From positions 1-7,848 of the forward strand of contig QMOO01000052.1 in the NCBI GenBank assembly GCA_003648245.1: 7,848 nt of DNA, given 5' to 3'. Origin of the DNA: Caldisericota bacterium (lineage in GTDB: Bacteria > Caldisericota > Caldisericia > B22-G15). Position numbers and translations under genes: made by a program. A model generated the notes under the pieces. It saw nothing but the letters and a program-made list of their open reading frames with translations, did no database searches and had not been told where the DNA came from. The stretch's first letter is position 1; every line of letters begins with the position of its first letter. Positions 6,012-7,848 of this stretch are shown piece after piece.

Positions 6012-6752
6012 GTGAATGTTGAAATAAAGTTAATTAATAAAGGAAGTTCCGGTTTCGCTTTCTCTTGTCTTAAGGAAGATAAGAGTAATCCTTTAAATGT
6101 AACATCTGAAATCTCAAGAGAATACTTTAAAAATGAGGTTGGAAAAAGTTTTTCGGGCTATCACCTGTTTATAGATAATAAAATTTCAGGTCATCTCTAC
6201 TACTCCATATCCCAAAATTCCATTCTTCCATTTACTGCAGAGGATGATGTAATCCTTATTATATGTACATGGATATTAAGAAAATATAGAAATATGGGGC
6301 TTGGAAAGAGGTTGTTTGAGAGATTAAAAGAGGATAATAAAGATATGAAAGGGATAGTGGTTAGAGCAACTACAAGCCCCATATTCATGTATTATACTCA
6401 TTTCCAGAGATTTGGATTTAGACCGGTTTATCAGGATAAGGGATATGTGTATATGTATCTTCCTTTGAAGGCTGAAAAGGTTAAGGTTATTATAAGAAAG
6501 GAAAAAAATATAAATAAAGAAGGTATATTTATTTTAAGAAACAATTTTTGCCCTATGATTCCATTTAAAGTGAGCGAAATCAAAAAAATTGCTACTGAAT
6601 TAAGTATTCATTATGAAGAAGTGGAAATTAATCACGAAAATATAGAAAAGTATGGGATTGATAATGGTGTATTTATAAATGGAATGAAGTATCCATACAA
6701 TGTTGGAGATAGAGATTTAATCAAGAAAGTTATTGATGAGAATCTTCGCTAA
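6012..6752 (+). CDS. GNAT N-acetyltransferase with a C-terminal thioredoxin-like (YoaP-type) domain
   Basis: The protein has 246 residues. The N-terminal part (about 1-152) is a GNAT acetyltransferase that would use acetyl-CoA. Motif A is the strand ILIICTWIL (81-89) followed by RNMGLGKRLFERL (93-105), the R-x-x-G-x-G loop that binds the CoA pyrophosphate. FQRFGFRPVY (131-140) is the typical C-terminal GNAT element. Residues about 155-246 form a second small alpha/beta domain: strand IFILRNNFCPM with Cys180-Pro181, a helix near 187-197, strand HYEEVEI, and GVFINGMKYPYNVGD (219-233). This pattern resembles the thioredoxin-like YoaP-type domain found behind some GNAT domains. The acceptor substrate is unknown. 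The GTG start is two bases after the permease 2 stop and lacks a clear AGGAGG, so translation is probably coupled. The first internal in-frame ATG is far inside motif A. The final bases overlap the stop of the opposite-strand ATPase gene. Confidence 0.8.
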   Translation: MNVEIKLINKGSSGFAFSCLKEDKSNPLNVTSEISREYFKNEVGKSFSGYHLFIDNKISGHLYYSISQNSILPFTAEDDVILIICTWILRKYRNMGLGKRLFERLKEDNKDMKGIVVRATTSPIFMYYTHFQRFGFRPVYQDKGYVYMYLPLKAEKVKVIIRKEKNINKEGIFILRNNFCPMIPFKVSEIKKIATELSIHYEEVEINHENIEKYGIDNGVFINGMKYPYNVGDRDLIKKVIDENLR

Positions 6753-7621
6753 ACTTCTTTGTTAAGGTAAGTCTCTGTCTTATCCCAAAGTTCAATTATT
6801 ATATTTTTGGCTTTGCTCTCCTTTTCGTATATAACCACAGGTTTTCCCATTTTTAAGGATTCAACAACCACTGGATCAAAAGGTATCTCTCCAAGAAATA
6901 TAGCACCCTCTTCTATAGATTCCCTCTTGATCCTTTCTGACATATCAGAATTTAGGTCAGATTTATTTATTATAATGAATGGTTTTATTTTAAAGTGGTG
7001 GAACAATTCCATTAATCTCTTTAAGTCTGAGAGTCCAGATTCTGTAGGTTCAGTAACTCCAATTGCATATTTTAATCCAGAGAGAGTGGAATTTACAGGA
7101 CAACCAATTCCTGGTGGTCCATCTACTATGATGTAGTCTGCTTTTTCCTTTTCTGCATAGTATCTGGCAACATTTCTTATTATAGCCACAAGTTTTCCAG
7201 AATTTTCTTCTCCAACACCTAAGAGACCATGAACCATCTTTCCATATGGTGTTTCTGATACGAAATACTCACCAGCTTTATTCTCTCTCATCTCTATAAC
7301 TTTAACAGGACATTGAGTAAAGCAAACTTCGCAACCTTCACATAGAGCAGCATCTACAACATAATCTGGTGAGATTGCATCAAATCTACAGACATCTATA
7401 CAGATTCCACACTCTATACAGGAATCCTTATCTATATAAGCCTTTTTCATACCAAAGAAATCTTTTTTGATAAGAATTTCAGGTTTTAAAAGAAGATGTA
7501 AATCAGGAGCGTCTACATCACAATCTGCAATTATTTTATTCTTTGCAAGAACCGAGAAAGAAGCAGATACAGTAGTCTTTCCTGTTCCTCCTTTTCCGCT
7601 CACTATGGCAAGTTCAATCAT
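6749..7621 (-). CDS. MinD/ParA-superfamily P-loop ATPase with inserted two-[4Fe-4S] ferredoxin domain
   Basis: This 290-residue cytoplasmic protein has the deviant Walker A GKGGTGKTT (9-17, signature Lys10), DCDVDAPDLH (33-42) as switch I/A', and VDGPPG (166-171) as switch II. INKSDLNSD (218-226) is the nucleotide-base region. Inserted at about 60-110 is a bacterial ferredoxin unit with two CxxCxxCxxxC motifs: C68, C71, C74, C78 and C94, C97, C100, C104. Each motif should help hold a [4Fe-4S] cluster. This architecture is the 'MinD superfamily ATPase with inserted ferredoxin domain' found widely in anaerobes and archaea. Relatives resemble Mrp/Nbp35 Fe-S carriers and the CooC/NifH fold, so a role in Fe-S or metal-centre assembly or electron transfer is plausible but not shown here. 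GGAGG at 7628-7632 lies six bases before the ATG. The gene overlaps the end of the upstream ATPase gene by eight bases, indicating a coupled pair. Confidence 0.93.
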   Translation of the reverse strand: MIELAIVSGKGGTGKTTVSASFSVLAKNKIIADCDVDAPDLHLLLKPEILIKKDFFGMKKAYIDKDSCIECGICIDVCRFDAISPDYVVDAALCEGCEVCFTQCPVKVIEMRENKAGEYFVSETPYGKMVHGLLGVGEENSGKLVAIIRNVARYYAEKEKADYIIVDGPPGIGCPVNSTLSGLKYAIGVTEPTESGLSDLKRLMELFHHFKIKPFIIINKSDLNSDMSERIKRESIEEGAIFLGEIPFDPVVVESLKMGKPVVIYEKESKAKNIIIELWDKTETYLNKEV

Positions 7622-7848
7622 TTATTTCCTCCAGAATTTGGTTGTATAGGTTTAGAAATGTGCCTTCCCACTCTTTGTCAATCTCAGATAAAGTTTTTCC
7701 TCTTGAATAACTTTCAGCTATCCTTCTTTCAAAAGGAATTTTTAATAAAACTTTAATGTTTTCTTTTTTAAGATACTCATAAAGTTCATCAAAGCCTTCC
7801 ATCTCTTTGTTGACAATTACTCCAAATTTCTTGTTTAAATCTTTAACC
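7614..7848 (-). CDS. Second MinD-type ATPase, partial (C-terminal fragment; gene enters from the right edge)
   Basis: The open frame continues to the window edge, giving 77 C-terminal residues that begin VKDLNKKFGVIVNKEMEG. GVIVNKE corresponds to the strand and nucleotide-base motif seen as FIIINKSD in the neighbouring ATPase. KIPFERRIAESYSRGKTL, closer to the end, corresponds to EIPFDPVVVESLKMGKPV there. This is the typical C-terminal end of a MinD/Mrp-like ATPase, so the gene is most likely the partner of the downstream one. Such tandem pairs are common in anaerobes, often with a ferredoxin insert in both, but the insert region is outside this window. An internal ATG at 7802 would give a 62-residue product. 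It is not a convincing start because homology extends upstream and it has no ribosome binding site. The last eight bases overlap the next gene, and the GGAGG serving that gene lies inside this reading frame. Confidence 0.82.
   Translation of the reverse strand, partial: VKDLNKKFGVIVNKEMEGFDELYEYLKKENIKVLLKIPFERRIAESYSRGKTLSEIDKEWEGTFLNLYNQILEEIND
7628..7632 (-). promoter_or_regulatory. Ribosome binding site of the ferredoxin-ATPase gene, inside the upstream gene
   Basis: The reverse complement reads GGAGG six bases before the ATG at 7621. It encodes part of the Leu-Glu-Glu near the C-terminus of the upstream ATPase and supports coupled translation of the pair. Confidence 0.75.

Noticed and set aside
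6766..6784. Possible hairpin GGTAAG/CTTATC near the convergent gene ends
   Set aside because: The stem is only six pairs including a wobble, AT-rich and without a following T tract. It also lies within the ATPase coding sequence, too weak for an intrinsic terminator.
7614..7802. A standalone 62-residue small protein
   Set aside because: The reading frame continues without a stop to the window edge, and the upstream part (GVIVNKE) matches the MinD-type ATPase C-terminal pattern. The ATG at 7802 lacks a ribosome binding site, so it is the tail of a longer gene.

Overview
This is an AT-rich, gene-dense bacterial window. It has strong AGGAGG-type ribosome binding sites, many stop/start overlaps and almost no intergenic DNA. 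The gene set is a basic-membrane-protein lipoprotein with its ABC importer, an E. coli-type endonuclease IV, and two clustered MinD-type ATPases, one of which visibly carries a two-cluster ferredoxin insert. This suggests an anaerobic, low-GC bacterium, possibly a thermophile of the Thermotogota, Dictyoglomota, Caldisericota or Atribacterota sort. The lineage is an inference from style and content; there is no marker gene here to fix it.

Layout. Positions 1-1338 (minus strand) hold a two-gene unit: endonuclease IV (nfo), then a PfkB-family sugar or nucleoside kinase that runs off the left edge, joined by an ATGA overlap. A short divergent promoter region (about 1339-1420) separates it from a plus-strand operon, 1421-6752. 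That operon encodes a lipoprotein substrate-binding protein, a perfect 18-bp palindrome acting as terminator or attenuator, a double-domain ABC ATPase, two permeases and a GNAT acetyltransferase with an extra C-terminal domain. From 6749 to the right edge (minus strand) come two overlapping MinD/ParA-type ATPase genes: one complete with a two-cluster ferredoxin insert, and the other cut by the window edge. No stretch longer than 300 bases lacks a gene.

How the genes work together. The binding protein, ATPase and permeases form one complete importer of the BmpA/PnrA-YufOPQ (NupNOPQ) type, whose characterised members take up purine or other nucleosides. The hairpin after the first gene probably lets the binding protein be made in excess over the membrane complex. 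A nucleoside kinase and a DNA-repair nuclease transcribed divergently would fit a nucleoside-salvage theme, but the kinase substrate cannot be read from its N-terminal half. The paired ATPases look like the Fe-S-carrying MinD-family pairs of anaerobes and are functionally separate from the transporter.

I found no clear new defence or mobile system. The most interesting signals are regulatory (back-to-back overlapping promoters with an apparently leaderless nfo), the strongly asymmetric ATP sites of the transporter ATPase, the unusual acetyltransferase at the end of its operon, and the Fe-S ATPase pair.
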